From the NCBI GenBank assembly GCA_013433145.1, contig CM024187.1:15055826-15119825 (forward strand): 64,000 nucleotides of DNA. Reading direction: 5' to 3'. The notes beneath the pieces were generated by a model. It did not search any database and was not told where the DNA came from. It saw nothing but the letters and a program-made list of their open reading frames with translations. Source of the stretch: Ascaris suum. Lineage: Eukaryota > Nematoda > Chromadorea > Rhabditida > Ascarididae. A program made the translations under genes and the position numbers. Of this stretch, positions 42,695 through 58,000 are shown in pieces (position 1 is the stretch's first letter; every line of letters starts with the position of its first letter).

Positions 42695-42725
<31 letters not shown>
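42692..42725 (+). repeat. C20 tract followed by an AC dinucleotide run
   Basis: Twenty consecutive C run straight into seven AC units. The G-rich complement could form a quadruplex and is a likely assembly and replication trouble spot. Confidence 0.95.
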
Positions 42726-45700
42726 GAAGCAGTGTAGCTGCAGGCAGGAGAGCGCTGCACGTTGGAGATGTGCCATGGTACCAAACCTATAATCAGTCCT
42801 TCCTTTTTTTCTTTACTTCTTCCCCTTTTTGCTGAGCCAGCTGAAAAGATGGAATGGAAATGAATAATAATGCCATAACGGATGAAAGGTCGCAATGAGA
42901 TGCTGAAAGGCGACAGTCGCAGCTGCAAAGTTCCCTGCATTTTGTGTTGCTGTCTCCCTTTCCGCGCAACGCTCGAATAAGCAGCATCTTCTTCGCTGTT
43001 GCGACCACCTTACACAAGTTGTGATTTCAAAAAGTTGGCATATGAGGCAGCAATAAGAAATACGCTTATTCTGCACATCTGGTGTAATGTTGCAAAATGT
43101 GCTGTGATGTCTGCTAACAAGTTCTCAGAAGACAAAGCAGAACTTTATGGTAGAAAATGCAAAACGCTTTTTTGAAAATATCTCATCACGAATGCAAAAA
43201 TAACGGGAACGCGCCGATAATAACCGCAAACAAATAGTGACGAACGATTTCTTTAGCAAAATTACGCTTCACAGCACATCAAAATAGTACATACCTTCGA
43301 GACGTGCTGCAAAGGTTAAAAGCTAACTGACGGAACTCGAACAATCATAACGAGGCAATCGCTGTCAGATTGAGCTGAATTTCTTATATGTACAAATAAT
43401 GAAATGCTCCAGCCAACGCGATAACACCATTGCAAAAGACATGAGATGGTGTCCCTACAAATTTATCAATAAACGACCTCACATCCCCACACGAACAAGG
43501 TGGGAACATCCCCAGGCGGGGATGTACTCGTTCATCGCACTACTGTTCACCGTGAAAACCCTGCCAGCCCTACGCATCCACATAAGGGAAGAGTAAAAGC
43601 AACAAACCGATATACGTACCTTCACAGTGTCGTCCTACTGTCGGACAACTTTTTGAATTTGGAACTCTGTACGCAACAGCTCAAATTTTTGAATTTCCTC
43701 ATCCTGACTTGCGAAACCCAACTGTCCTATCCTAAACGTACAAAAAGAGACTCAAGCGTTGTAAACTTTTGGCAATTTCTTCAGTTTACAACATTCAGGC
43801 ATAAAAGTTGAACACCTGGCCCACCTGGATCACCTGGTGCGACAATAACGATTGTTGATTGCTTTTTATGAAGTGAAATTTCACAAAGAGCAAGCTGAAT
43901 AGCAGCAATTATCTTACCACTGTGCAAAAGTGAATTATCGATGAATTAATCTCCCCTCCCCTAACATCCGTTAAAACAAAATTTAATCACAAATTACATG
44001 TAATTTATAAATCGGATGACGTCATCAATGAATAAATCACGTACAAATTGATGCGAAACTGCTTCGCGTCATTGAGGAAAGCAACACTGCAATTGAGGAA
44101 GAAGAGTTCAGATAGACGATTAATACGCCAAATGTAAACACATCGCTGGAACGAAATGAAGAGCGATCAAACCGCTCAACAAAAAAATGGCATGAGAATT
44201 CGAGAAAAAATACTTTGCATGCTCAATGTGAATCGATATCGAAATAAAGTTGAACGTACTCAATTTGCGAGGCTATCGGTATAAAAATCTCAGCCTAAGA
44301 AAAAGAAATATGGAAATAAACGATTCTTTCCTAAATGCCCATCTCTCAAGCAACCCGGACCGAGTGAATGCATAATCGAGAAATTCCACTTCAAAGAGCA
44401 TTAGTGAGATTATCGTCGCAAAATATGAAGCGTAAATGAGCGCAATCAAGATATACAGTGAGAATTGACCGCAAGCACCGTCTCGCTGAAAAAGGCTTCC
44501 GAAAAAATTATGCAAAGCCAACGAGCACCGTCAACCACCAACACACGTACACAATACACAAAACACACACTCGAACAAATATGTGGACCCCATTTAAAGA
44601 ACACGAAATAAAACAACATCATTCTGTTGAACGATGGCAATCGGAAGAGCGTTAACATAAATGAATGGATATTGCATGAACCTCCTTTCAAAGCTAGTAT
44701 TGATGAGGCAGTTGAGAGTAATTTTGATAGAGTATGAGAACAAATTTCAAGATATCATTGAACGTTGCACTGAGGGAAAGCAGCAACAAGGAGCACATTC
44801 GCTCGTAAGAATAAAGCAACAAACGATATTCAACATAACGGAAATACTTTTGAAGTAAACAGCAAACGGCCAATAATCGTTCTTGTAAAGAAATCGAAAT
44901 TTGTACGCACGCCCAGTTAAGTGCCAACGATTGCTTATAAAATGGTGATGCAGTGATGCAGAAGTGATGCAGAAAAATTGAATATCCCGCCGCGATATTC
45001 AATTTCATGGGATGTAATGAACATTCTGTACAGCTAACATCTTAGAAGTGTTCAATGTGAAGCAAATTCAGTACGTACAACTGCTGCCATCTAAAATTTA
45101 TCTCACGCATTTTCTTTTTTTTTTCCACACAACAGAGCTACGAGTCGAATGCAAATGACGAAGAAATATTACCATAACAACGACTATCATCAACTACTTT
45201 GGGCAACAATTTCTGTGCTTTGTCATTGACTTCAGCTGGCTACTGTTTTATGGTTGGCATTATCCACATCACGTTAAATAGCGGAAGTAAAGTTTTAGTA
45301 CTGCTAAACAGCATCGCATAAAAAATATTGCGCGCAGCGGAACAAACTATCGTAACAGGTCATAATCGCCCATCTGACACAGCCACTTCTATCTGAAGAC
45401 GCCTTGCTGCTGCTCGAAGGAAGCTAAAGCACCGGCAGCATCCAGCGTTGCAAAAGAATTGCGACATAAACACCATCACTTCCATTTTTTTAAAATCAGC
45501 TATTCCAATCCTCTAAGTTCGAAGGACGGGCCGTTTGGAGCAGTCCATTTTTTAATGACGTGAAGATCGCGTGGCGACAGCTTGATTGTTCGATCAACTA
45601 GCGATAGGCGGAAATCAACAAGTCAGATTGTACAGAATGCCTTGAAGCTTGTTGCTTGTCGCTTATTTTCGCCTTCTATAAGTACGTCGAAAACGATCAG

Positions 45701-45920
45701 TATTCCCTTCATATCGATATTAATACATATAAGTATACTTCCTTCAGATTTCCAAAAATATTCACACATTAAGAAACGATTCAAAATAAAGTTTTCGCGC
45801 GAAAGTAACCTCAATAAAGAAGGGATGAAAAGGAATTTCAATGACATAGGACATATAAGAAGACAAGGCAGGGAAATACATCGAAGACACATTAAAACAG
45901 CAACTATGACGTGACAGCAC

Positions 45921-46071
45921 CTAAAAATGGCAAATCTTTACGGATGCGAACTTGTCGGTGACTAATGAGGTGTTGTTGCCATCGAGAGCAATTTGATTCC
46001 ATTGTTCACCTGTGCCCGACTTCAATGCGAACGACCAGTTTTCACCGTTATTCGATGCGGAATGTGGAAGC
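45921..46071 (-). CDS. zoo-1: zoo-1 last exon: end of the ZU5 domain
   Basis: Minus-strand acceptor CACTTCCAG, phase 2. It encodes LPHSASNNGENWSFALKSG, then WNQIALDGN and KFASVKICHF before TAG (45921-45923). The W-x-F-A-L-K and the hydrophobic C-terminus match the end of ZU5 in ZO-1. Confidence 0.93.
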
Positions 46072-49000
46072 CTGGAAGTGATACATATTTGGCCCAACTC
46101 CCCTACTCGGTGCGAGCTTCCGCCAATAGCTTATCTTTTTGTCTTTCCACAGTGATTTCATCTCATTCCCAATTTCATTCATGTTTTTGTTCGCTTTCAT
46201 TAAAAGCATCACCGCACAACGCCGAAATGTCGCCGACACCTGTACTGACCATATTGTAAAGAGAGTCACAATTTTATTTTCTCACCTGGACGCATTTTAA
46301 AGCCACCATCAGCTTCACTGTTGCAGACTCCGCCAACCTGCTATTCACAGATAAGTTTTCTACTCCTTCATCAATAAGAAAGAAGGCAGGGGATTCGAAA
46401 AAAGCGTGCAAGCTGGCAAAAGCAGGACAAAAAGAAATAGCAGTAGAAAAACCAGTAGAAAAATGCAAAAGGTGCCTTCATAAATGTAGAAAGGAAGTAA
46501 ACATAAATACATAAGAATAAATACATCCTCGACTTTCTACACAAAAAAAGAAGAGCAGCCCCTCATGGCTGTTACAGGGGACACGACAGGACTCCAAGGC
46601 ACCATTCCCGCTATTCTCTAACTATCGGTCAGAAGTTCTAATTGTTGTGAACAAGCAAATGGAAAAAATCGTTCAATGGGCCTTGTACCGACTTTAAAAA
46701 AGATTTTTATTCATTGCACAAGTTTGAAACCTCTTAAAAATTCACCTCTGCTCAAGATGATGGTTGACGGGAAAACCTATGAAGGATGAAAGGGAGGAGA
46801 AGGCAGGAAAGTATGGAGATCACAGGGAATGCAAGATTATTTATGGGCAGATTGCGTGGGTATGAGTGAAACAAGCTTAGCTTCGATAACCTAGAGCGCT
46901 CTGCGCTCGACGCGAGAAGAGATCAATTTGTGTGTTTATTGTAGCAATTCCCGGAAGTGAACATCGATTGGGGCTCTACCGGCGTTTCAGCTCAGAAACG
47001 CCAGTTTCTTGGTCCTGCTTCTGTCTTTTTCGTCAAAGAATCGGAACATGAGTATGAGCAGCTCATTTTGGAAGCGTGCTGTAAAATGTAGCAAAACAGT
47101 TACTTCTGCATAGAGGCCATAGCCGAACAATTTGCTCGTTTCATCCGAATCGGTATTTTCGGGATGTAAGCTTAAAGCAGCCCAGTGACGGCTACTTCTA
47201 CATTTTTCTCCTAATTAATGAGTTCAGGTTTACCTCTGGGTGCAAAATCGTTTCCAGTGGAGCGGAAACTGGGAAAATTAGAGGCGTCGACACATCTTAG
47301 TTTATATTAGATTTTGGCCATCGCCATTTTTAATTATAACTTGTCGGTGCATTACCTCTTCCGTTATTTTCTTGTGCTTCGTTAGAACAGATGTAAAATC
47401 ATTTCTTCAGAACAGCGAATTACTGCTCAGTTTGACTCGTTCTTCCCGTTTCTCCTTAACACTTTTGGGCTAGCGACGCAGAGTTTTCGAGAAATAGTCT
47501 TCGCCCCGCCCTAACATGAACTCTTTCACATCAAATTAGCTGCTACAGTTTTGTAGCATTCAGTATATACACCAACTAAATTAACAATAGCTATCGTTTT
47601 GTCTCAGTCTCGTCTACTTGATTCGCTTGAAATTGATGCCATCAGCTATGTTTACCAATCCAATTCGCTCATTGCTGCAAACAATAGAGATTAAATACCC
47701 CTACGTTAAATCATTCTCTTCAACTAGGAACCTGAAAGAAAGCACGCAACAGAGGATGGAAAAAAATCAGAAAATACCTTAGCTCAACCGGGACATTGAA
47801 GTGCAGATCCTGAGGGCCGCACATCACCAACGGACTCATCAAGCTTTCACCACGGCTCTCGTCTAGCGGAGGTCTACTTTCGTCACAATTTGCTCGACAA
47901 ACTTTCACGTATATTTCTTGTTGAACCTAAAAGAAATCAAATACAACAAAAAACCGGGTTATCAGCTGGCATCTCAAAAGTCTGCCGTCTTTTAACAAGG
48001 TGCTCTTGCTTGATGACCAATGAAAACGTTGTCTGCAGACGCTCTATCGTTGAACTACTGCGGGCGCTTTCCTTCGCCAACGTTTGGCTTAGGTGCCATC
48101 AATTCTACTGTGGATAATAACGGAACAGGATTGATGAGCTGGCTTCAGCATTAGTTCAAACTCTTCAAAACATGAAAAGGATTCATTCGCATATCGACTG
48201 CCCTTGCGAACGATAAAATGTTCTAATGAAGCGCAAAATGACCAATGCAGCAATAATTTATGACCATTAGCAACAGCTCGGTGAACTAATGCAAACATTT
48301 CTTAAAACGTTAATTCAGAGATTTCGAAATATTCAAATAAAGGATGGATGCTTGAATACTTCTACTGGTGGAGAATTTAACAGGTCGAGAGTCGAGACGA
48401 AACGGTACAACGCGAAAACGGGAGCTGATCTCTGCGTCACTCGGTTGCAAATAGACAAAGTTGCTTTGGCACATAAGCAGACCGTTCGTCATATGGCAAA
48501 CGAAACATGAGAAGAAACAGATGACCCACTTACACCTTCATCGATAGCCCCTTTAGGAATGATGAGCATAACGCCAGACTCGGGACAGCTCAGTGTGCAC
48601 CCGTTCGAGTCGACCACTTGGGAGACATGCTCGATTACGGTTGCTTCCCTTTTCTCATGTTCCGTCACCGTGTCGGGGACTGCATTACTCGAATGTTGAA
48701 TCCCATTCCGCGGTTCAGATTCACCTAGCTCGTTAGGCGTCGTCGTCTTCAACGTTGCAGGATGCTCATTCGAATGATCATTGTTCACCTCCTCTTGATC
48801 TGGTTGACTTTTCGGAGAATCGTCTACGTAACGTACCGGACCGTCGCTGAAAGCACCTCTCAAGTCATCGCTTTAACACAAAATAGGCCATGCATGCAAA
48901 TGCGATCAATTTGGCTGATCCTCGAATGGTATGGGGCAAAAGGTCCTAAGCGACGAAGAAAACACCAATTACTAACTCAAAGGCCACGCAAATTTCGTAG

Positions 49001-52000
49001 TAAGGCTGCGTTCAAGATGACATTGGAAGCCACTGCTGAAGTAGGAACTTTAAAAACCCCCCCCCCCGGAATTTCAGCGTGATCACTGCACTACTTCTGA
49101 AACCAGAAAAACATTAAAAGTTTACGATTCTTTGATAACAACTGCAACCCGAGCAGGATCTCAATTCAAGGTTATCTAATGATGACTCTACGAACGGAGT
49201 GTAGCGTGCGTGCAATCTTTACTGACTGTTTCAGGTGCATGCCTAGGCTTCACTTCGAATCATAACCACACGAACCCACTCATATGCGATGACAGTACAC
49301 TACAGTAACAATAAAAACTGGAAAGACGTTCCCTCTCCTCCCCACCTTTACATAGCGTTCTAAATAGTTAAGTAAACTTCAGAAGGTAAAAAAAAGGAAG
49401 AAGAAGGTGCTTACTTTATAACGCTTTCTGTGTGAAGTGGTGATGATGTGGCTGGCGAGGAGCCAAGAACGCTGTGCGATGGCTGGCCGTGAACTGGTGT
49501 AGAGCCCAGGCGCCGTTCATTGTAGCTTCCAGCTGCCCACCGACCTCTGCAAGCAAGCCATCACAACTGCCAACGTACATTCCACAAAAAAAAAAAACGA
49601 AAACGGCTAAAATAGTAGTTTTACTCTGAAGGCCCTGGCCACAATGGCGCCACATGAGCTCAGATGTTAGGCGATGTCTCTTATGACGGACACAGTTGTA
49701 TGGTACCACAAAGGGGTCAGTACTTTAGGGAATGTGTCGAGCATGCTGGTCCCACAGCTCATGAGCACTCCCGTCCCAACGATTAGTGGTACTTCCCAAC
49801 TGATGACATTAGGCACTTATACCCAACTGGGAGCTCCATAAAACTGCAAAATACGTGTAGGATGCTATTCAATAATTGACCATCCCAGGCAACAGCTCGA
49901 AGGACGAATTTCCCTCGGCTCGAAAGCAATATCCCATCAGATGTGATGCTGCACTAAGTCGAAATGCTCGTGAAGTTATATTCTTAATTGCTCGTTAAAT
50001 CGATTGTGTATTTTATGTACTTTTCTGAGCACTGCATTTGTTACTGTGCGAGCGTAGTTTCATTTAAAAAATCTAGTGTTCAACTCGATGATAAAGTCCA
50101 GTCTGCTGCCTCAAAGAGCTGAAGCTCTCACGAGACAACGAGGTCATCAACATCTCAAATGGCAGCAAATTTCCACGGTGCTTCTCGCATCCGACGATGT
50201 CTGATGATCCGTAGAAAATACACATGTATGCCTTACGCTGATAGCGTTAATCAACCCATTTCACACTTCAGACCGCTGCTGACCCATTTCGATCTTCGCA
50301 CTGTTGCTGTTCCTAGGCAGTGAACGTCAATTTGCCTACAGTGCTGCTGTGTGGACATGTTCTTATTTTTTCTCGCTGTTCTTATTCACGTACTCTCTGT
50401 GCGCTTCCTACTTCGAGGCACTGCAACATGTAAACAGTTAAGCAGATAATGAGCAAAACGCAGATTAAAGTTTAACCTCGTGAGGTGGTCATAAAAAAGA
50501 CCAGAACGGATGCCCGCCTGTGGCTGCTGAGCACTTTCGTGCGCGAATGACTGCATCTGCTGTATGTAAGGGAAACCCTGTGCGTTCTGATAATGCTGGC
50601 TTGCCGACACCTCAGCGCTACCTCGATGCCCATAATAATCCGATGACTGCTCAGCCAGAATCTGAACTTGCTTCCTGCTCTTCAAATCATCCTATTTCCT
50701 CGAGGCATCAAGTCTTTAAAAAAATAAGTTGGAGTGAAACTGAAAAAAGCGGACAGGGAAGTGAGGAAAGATGAAGCTTTCGAAAGGTGAAAAATTCGAT
50801 GGCCAAAAAGAGGTCTTGAAAATCGCGCTGATTTCCGAGCCCTAAATGTTAACACTTTTAACTCCAATACAGTTGTGGAGTCAAGTGACAATAAAAATTA
50901 GATGTCAAATTGAGAAATTTTGAAATTCATGCTTTTGATTCGCCTTTGCACTGAATATAGAGAAAATTATCGCACCGAATTTGCTCGTATAACTTGATTA
51001 TCAAAACTTGGCAATAACAACGAACGGAAGGAGACCTGTTTGACATCGTAGTAGCCGTGGGATGTATTCGTCGGCTGCGGTGTAGCCGAGTCTGCAACAT
51101 GTGTTTGCGTCAGAGGTGGCGTTAAGGGAGCAGGAGAAGAGTGAGGACGGTTTGGTATCGGTGAGGAGGAATGAGGTGGAGGAAACGGTGAGCGCACCGG
51201 TGACACACTGCTAGCCGTTGGGGCACGCAGATGGCTGCGCGGGCTACCACCCACCAACGCAGGCGATGCACAATGCTGGGTTCGCCGCGACAATACGGGC
51301 GAGTATTGTGCGACACACGATGGCGTGGTTAGTCGAAGCATTTGCTGTTGCGGGTGGTTAGTGGCGACATGCGACAATTGCTGGTAGTTGTGACGACGGG
51401 GTAACGTCACCCAGGGTACTGTGTCGCATGACACATCGTGCAGGTAGCGTCGAGCGGGTGAGTGGGCACTCTGTGTCGCGTTAACGCATTCAAGCGGCAC
51501 ACCAAACGTGCCAACTGGCTCACTTCGTTGTAGTTGCTGCTGTTGCTGAACGTTCTGATAATAGCTGCTAGCTGCACCTAGAAAGCCTGCGTGTGGTTGC
51601 GATCGCCCGACATGCAGCGCTCGTGGCACGTGCACTCCATAGTCACTACTCTGCGGTTCGTAAATTGATCTGCAAACCAAACACAACCTCATGCAACGCA
51701 TACTTTAACGGTTATAAGACGCATCGGAGTATTTTTGGGAAGAATGACTGCCCGATATGCCATAAAAGCCTTCTTCTGATGAAGGAATCTGTTAGGTGAT
51801 TTTGTAGCCTTACACAGACCTAAAAATAGAAATGTGCTGAAAATGAAGAACACCACTATCACCACAATCGACGGCAAATCGTGTTCATAACCAATCATTT
51901 GTGAACATGTAGAACGATGTACACTGTTTTCTGAACTAATGTTATGTTCTCTAGCCAGCGCATAGTAAATTACACTTTCTCAGTGATGTGCAGACTTTTC

Positions 52001-55000
52001 GTTTAAACATAGGCTACCGTCCAGAATGTGGTCCTAGACTGAAACGCTGTGGAAAAATCCCAACAAAGCAATAAAAGCGATAAAATCAGCGCATATGAAA
52101 TTAATGTGGGATGGGAGCTCCAAAATTGCCAAATAAGTATAAATAAAAGCAGCAGTTCAACACCGATGCCACAAACACATTACGTGCAATACGCACTGAT
52201 TTCGATAAATGAGACGCTCTTCCCTTTGATGCAGTGCACTATTGCAGATTTGCAAAAACATCAGAAATCGCAGAAGAACCTAAATCTTTCGCAATATCCC
52301 ATTAAGGGAGAAGGTTTTCTGCAAACTACTTCCCAGAGAAAGAACGGAAAGAAAGACGAATTGATAAATCACCATCCTCCCTCGTTCACGAGCCCATTCT
52401 CTCAATTCTTTAAGGCCTTACCTCGATTCGCCACAAAGCGAAGCCACTGCCCGGCTTACTAGCATACTGGACTCGAAAACTGCCTCCAGACTTGAGATGT
52501 AAGAAAATGTTAACCGTAAGAATAGAAGACCTCTCCAATATACTCCCAACTAATTTTCCTAGAGTACATGCCTCTCCCTTTCCTATTTTACCTCGAATAA
52601 CGTTCTCGTGAAACTTGCTAGAGACCATTCAGTCACATCACAAATCGCTCAAATATAAATACGTATACGTTTTGAAAAGCTACGCAAACTGTAAGCTGTC
52701 AGGTTTACAGACGACAGAATAAGGCCATGTACATGGGAAAAATATGTCACAAAGATGAGAGGAAGGATGTGCGTCAGTTTAGATGAAAGAGGAAAAAAAG
52801 GAAGAAGTCGCTCTGCAGATGAGTTGACGGAGCGCAGTGGCTGCTTTGGCTTTTATCCATTAGTAAAGAGACAGTACAATATGGGAACGTTTTGGTACAA
52901 GTCCGCGGTAATCGACGACCCTCAAAATCTCATTGCCATCGCCCAATTTAAGGATGCAAAGAATGGCATGGTGCTATAATTAGAATGATCGTCTTGCAGG
53001 ATCCGATTTTCGTTCAACACTATTTCTCGTGAAAACAATGAAGACTGCTGCCTTCGAAGCATTTTTGGACAAATTTTGAAACATGCACATCAGAAGGGAA
53101 CTAACCTAAGTGCAGGCGGCTCGTTATCGGTCTGCAACTGCATCTTTGTTACGTAATCTGTCGTTGAGTAATCCTGAAATTCGAACACTGCAATGCATCC
53201 ACAATTAACGCAAACAACGCACGAAGTTCACATCTAACAACAATTGAATTACTTCATCTCCAATGAAAAATATAACGCCATTTAATGGAAAGAAGAAGGA
53301 AAAAAGCAGAATGATGAAGACATCTGCGCGTTTAAAATGACCGTTGCAAACAGCCGACTGACTTTTTTCACAGGACATGCCGACCTTTCAAGCTAAAATG
53401 GGTTCTATTTCTTATTTTGCACTCCACTCACATGAAAAACTTCAACTGCAGTCCACTCGCATATGAATAACCATCCATACGACAAAAAACTCACAGCTCT
53501 GCCATCTATTCTCCGCCCATCCTCGACATAAACAAATAAGTACTGTCTAACAAATTTTAAGAAAAGAGGAAAATGGCGAAAAGAATCTCTGCGCTTGCCC
53601 CCTTCAGAGAGTCTACGTCCGAATCACTCTGATTCTGGAAGGACTGCATTGGTAAGAGAATGACGTCGCTCGGATTGGACGATAACCGGAACTCCGGCAT
53701 CCATACACGCCTGTCCTGCAGATGCGCTATCAGCTGCCGTAACGCCTCGAACCAGCCATCTTCTTTTGTGGCGTCGAGAGTGGCTAAATGAACATAAGTT
53801 GACATCGCATACTTGGTGAGGACAGAAAGAAATAAAGCAGTCTTATCAAGGGAATGAACGCTAGGATATTACTGCCACAATGTCACTGAACCATATAACT
53901 CTCAAGAATAAACAATGCTTCAATATAAAAACCAGAAGTCCTGCCAACGTAGAAGCACGGTAACCACTGGCAGAAAAAAAAACCTTTAAAAGCAGTTTGA
54001 AGCAAATGGGATAACGGGATACAGAAGTTTAGCGAATTTACAATTAAAGTGAATCGTGCAAGCAAACTGTACAACGTACCCAAAGTTTGAGTGCAGTTGA
54101 AAACATGAAACGTTTGCATTCCAATCGGCCGACTATCATCAAAAACTGTTACGCATTCTCATCGTAAACTGTTTCCACCCTCCCAATCGAACTTACTGCT
54201 CAAAACATAATAATAATGTATAAAACACTGTGAAAGTCTCTAAATGCTTACTTTACTTGAGTGTATTTTGATGACGTTTTAAAACAACGTTGCCAATATG
54301 TTTATTTATATGCCGTTCGTTGATGAAAAGCAAATAACAACAATAATAAAAATATGTAAGTGTAAGAAAATAAGAAAATAAAAGTTCGTACCAGTTAGTA
54401 GATGTGAATAGTTTTTCTTGATTTTGTGCATCTGTTCAATGAGCTTTCGTGATGATATCGATGGAGCACCCGCCTTAGCACGCAATTCTCTTATTCGTGC
54501 ACGATTTTCCACATCGATGAGAATCACTATGGGTGCATATTGCGCCAAATGTAGACGCTCCACTGACCCAGGACTCACATCCAGAATACAGTGCTAAAAC
54601 CATTCAACAGTCATTGGTTGGCACTGCCTATTCGATGAACCAATACCCTACATACAACAAATCACTGAAAACGAACGAATGTATCAAATATTAAAAGGCC
54701 GGTTGATGTACTTCTTTCGCAATCTCGTCGTTCAGTGTGCAATCTTCATCGAATAAGCCTCACCCTACTAATTAACAGCATATGCATTGCGTTCAGAATT
54801 AAATGCATTAGAGCATAGTAAACTCACTTACCTTGTTAGCAGCGATCACTGCATCGATACTACTCAGGCGTACAATACTTTGATCACGGGCGCTTGCGAA
54901 ACGAAGCGCGAAGTTCGAGAGTAACAGTTGCCTGGCGGCGTCGGCAAGAGGACCGTACAGCACCACAGGCCTGAATGAATTCGTCGCCATCTTATCGAAA

Positions 55001-58000
55001 TAATTTTAAAAAAGGTCCACTCCCTTTTTTTACATCATCTACCATTCAAAAAAAAAAACTACAATGAACACTTTTTTGCCTGAGGCTGTCTGAAATATTT
55101 TGAGGAAGTGAAAAAGACTGAAACGTCAGTGAATACATTTTATTGACGTTGTCCAAACAACACCTCACCTATAACTATCTGAACATGAGTGCGTCTACTG
55201 AAAAAAGAACGTGGATGTGACGCAAGGTTCAAATAATGCCCCCTCTTACAGCTGTGGTCTAGCTAGGAGGTCTTGATTAAATTAGCTGCTCTAGGAAGAT
55301 TTAAATTCATCCACAAAGAAGCTGAAAAAGTCGCAAAGTGTGCACCGCCAAAACGAATTTTGGAAAAGAACACTCCCTCCCTCCCCTCCCCAACCAGAAA
55401 AAAAAAATTAAGCAAAGTAAAATCCATTAATACATTGCAGAGCAAACGAGGAAAGATACTCACGTTCTGCCTGAGGTCGATAAGAGAAGAGATAAGCGAT
55501 AATAAATACCTTTGGAAAGGAGGATGTGTGAGGATAACTCGTTCATAAGCAGGCAATGGTACATCGCAATTTCCCTCATTGAACGCGACGTCATCGATTG
55601 CGTTTTTGGTCAATGACTTCGTCCTGCGCTCCTTTAACTTCCGTCGGAAGAAGGTTGACCGTCCAAGAGTAGATGTGTCTGTGCGGGACGCTTTCATCAG
55701 TCCTTCAGCACTAGAATTTAATCTATGATAGGGAAAACGTAAAAAAGCATACGATTGGTAAATACTCTCCATTGTCAAAACTCCATCATTTTCATGACAA
55801 TCATGAAGTTCACTACAAACACCTACACATTTTGAATTCAAGAACCTCGTATCGACAAATCAACGTCTATAGAGGTAACGCCAATCAATAACGATTCCTG
55901 AGTTTATATGATCACAGTGACAGCACAACAACCTGTTACTGATGTCGAATGCTTTACCAAATTGATCAAATTGAGAGATACTAATAACGCCAAGCCGACT
56001 TAGGCTGAACTGCTGTTGACTAAACTTCATACCGCCAGGAATCTTTAAAAGGTGTTTGAAAAAAAAGGCTTTTTTTTTCGGGTTGATAAGCACGGACCGA
56101 AGCCACAATGCATCCTGCATCATGATGAAGAAACTAACAGGTGAACGGAGGAAGAAAAGGGTTGCATGGATGCTAGCTATGTCATGAAATCCCACTTTTT
56201 AATGTTCCTGACAATTTATAGCGGAGTTTCGTATTAACGGCCACCGAGATCAAGACCATCCCAAGTCACCTAGCTTCTCATCACTGAGTGAAGAAAGCAA
56301 CCTACAAGCGTAATTTGCTCCTGAACTCGACGGGGGAGGAATGAACCCACTAATATGTCGTACTCATCAAAGGAGGAAATCAACTTCCTCTTAAAATTAT
56401 TATCACACAGAGCAAAGATACGTCAAAAACGTTCGCGAAAGGTCTTGCTTTCAAACGTGCATTTCATAAAGTCTGTATGGCATTTTTCCGCAATAGCTCT
56501 GCAATGAAGTCAGATAAAGCTTCAACAACTAGTTATCTTTCGTTTACAATCACAAGCAAACGTGCTTTGTTTTCCCCAACATCTTTTCTGTCAAATCACG
56601 TCCATCAAAAGTCATGTATGCACTGCATCAGCACCCATTAACTAAAAGTACAGATGTGTTGCGATTTAAAAAAAGCTGTCGTGAACAACTCCGCATTTCA
56701 AAAATCAACAAAACGTTTTTTGCGCTCACTGCATATTGGAAAAAAAGTACATCTCGTCTGTGATCGAATTGCACTTCGTGTTGGCTGTTGTAAAATGGTA
56801 TGCTGTTTGCAATAAGTGCGAAAATATTGCTTTTAGGGTTAACTGGCAAGTACCCACGTCTCAGCATTGGGATGACACCTTTGTTCGGCTCACGTAGAGC
56901 ACCGCTTGCACTTTCACCTGTCGAGTAGACCCGTGTTGCTTGCCACAGTCCCACTGTACCCCCAAAAAGTGTATCCGTTATGTGGAAAATATCGCCGTTA
57001 TGAAATGTCAATTCCAGTTGATTCGTCACTTTCTGATTAGCGAAATGTGTTCTGAAAACATCAAAATATTAAACCTGGATGATACAAAAAAATATCAGCA
57101 TATAAGCAGCTAACGAAACAAAACGGTTCGATGTATGTACTGTCTTATCGCAGTCTGTTCAACAAAAGAATATAGGTGTCCTAAATCAACACAAGCCTCA
57201 GCCCACTACGTACAGCAATAAGAAGCCAAAAAGTGGTGAAAAATGTGTCTCCCGTAGTTCTCCCTCTATTCCTAAGAAAATAAGATGCAAGGTATCTATC
57301 ATAAGAAATCCCCAAAAACGAACCTTATATAAAAATCGTCGCCGAGTTGGCCGTTTCGAATTTGCTCAAATTCCGCAGGTGCGTATTCAACTTTCATTGT
57401 CACGTCGTCACTAAGAAGTAAAAGGTGTCGAACGGCCTGAAACTGATCTCTCATATGTACCAACTGTAGCGACCGAAAACCGAAACTGAACACTGCACGG
57501 AGCCCGATACGCTCGAAGAAAGCATTTTGACGAAGTACACACTATACAACACCACAAGAAAGATATAAGTCATTCGCCATTCGAATATCTTCAGCACTCA
57601 TCGAAACTCTTTCAGAATGCATTACGTTCCGCGAAATTTTCTTCCCGATCGCTCTCTATTGCAATAATTCGCTTTTGATGGAATTGCTATTTCTGGCACC
57701 AATTTGCAAGCGATGTAAACTATTTTTGCATTTTCGAACAGGAAAATTCCTTGACAACAATTGCAGAAGAAAGCTCGAGCTTCGAAAATCATTAACTCTC
57801 AAAAGTACTAAATACGGTTCTTTTAATATGACATAAAATATGGCTTCTAATGATTCGAAAAACCGCTACAATCCAACTTGCGAAATTTTGAATTTCTATG
57901 CATCTGTTCCAAAAAAGGCCAGAGTGTGAGCATAATAGAGGCAGTCCGAACTTATCGGGAAATCGAAACCCCATAAATGCACCAATTTTCAACTTGTTAC

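Larger units (their letters stand above)
37605..45920. other. Intergenic region between the two convergent gene tails, 8.3 kb
   Basis: It contains the stop-region repeat, two tRNA-like pieces (39453-39530, 39772-39850), the second copy of a dispersed repeat (42105-42360), a C20-(AC) tract (42692-42725) and many short frames. None of the open frames on either strand shows a family motif with good splice sites. I could not identify either polyadenylation site with confidence. Confidence 0.6.

Noticed and set aside
42464..42940. Overlapping minus ORFs rich in Gly
   Set aside because: They are driven by the C20-AC tract.
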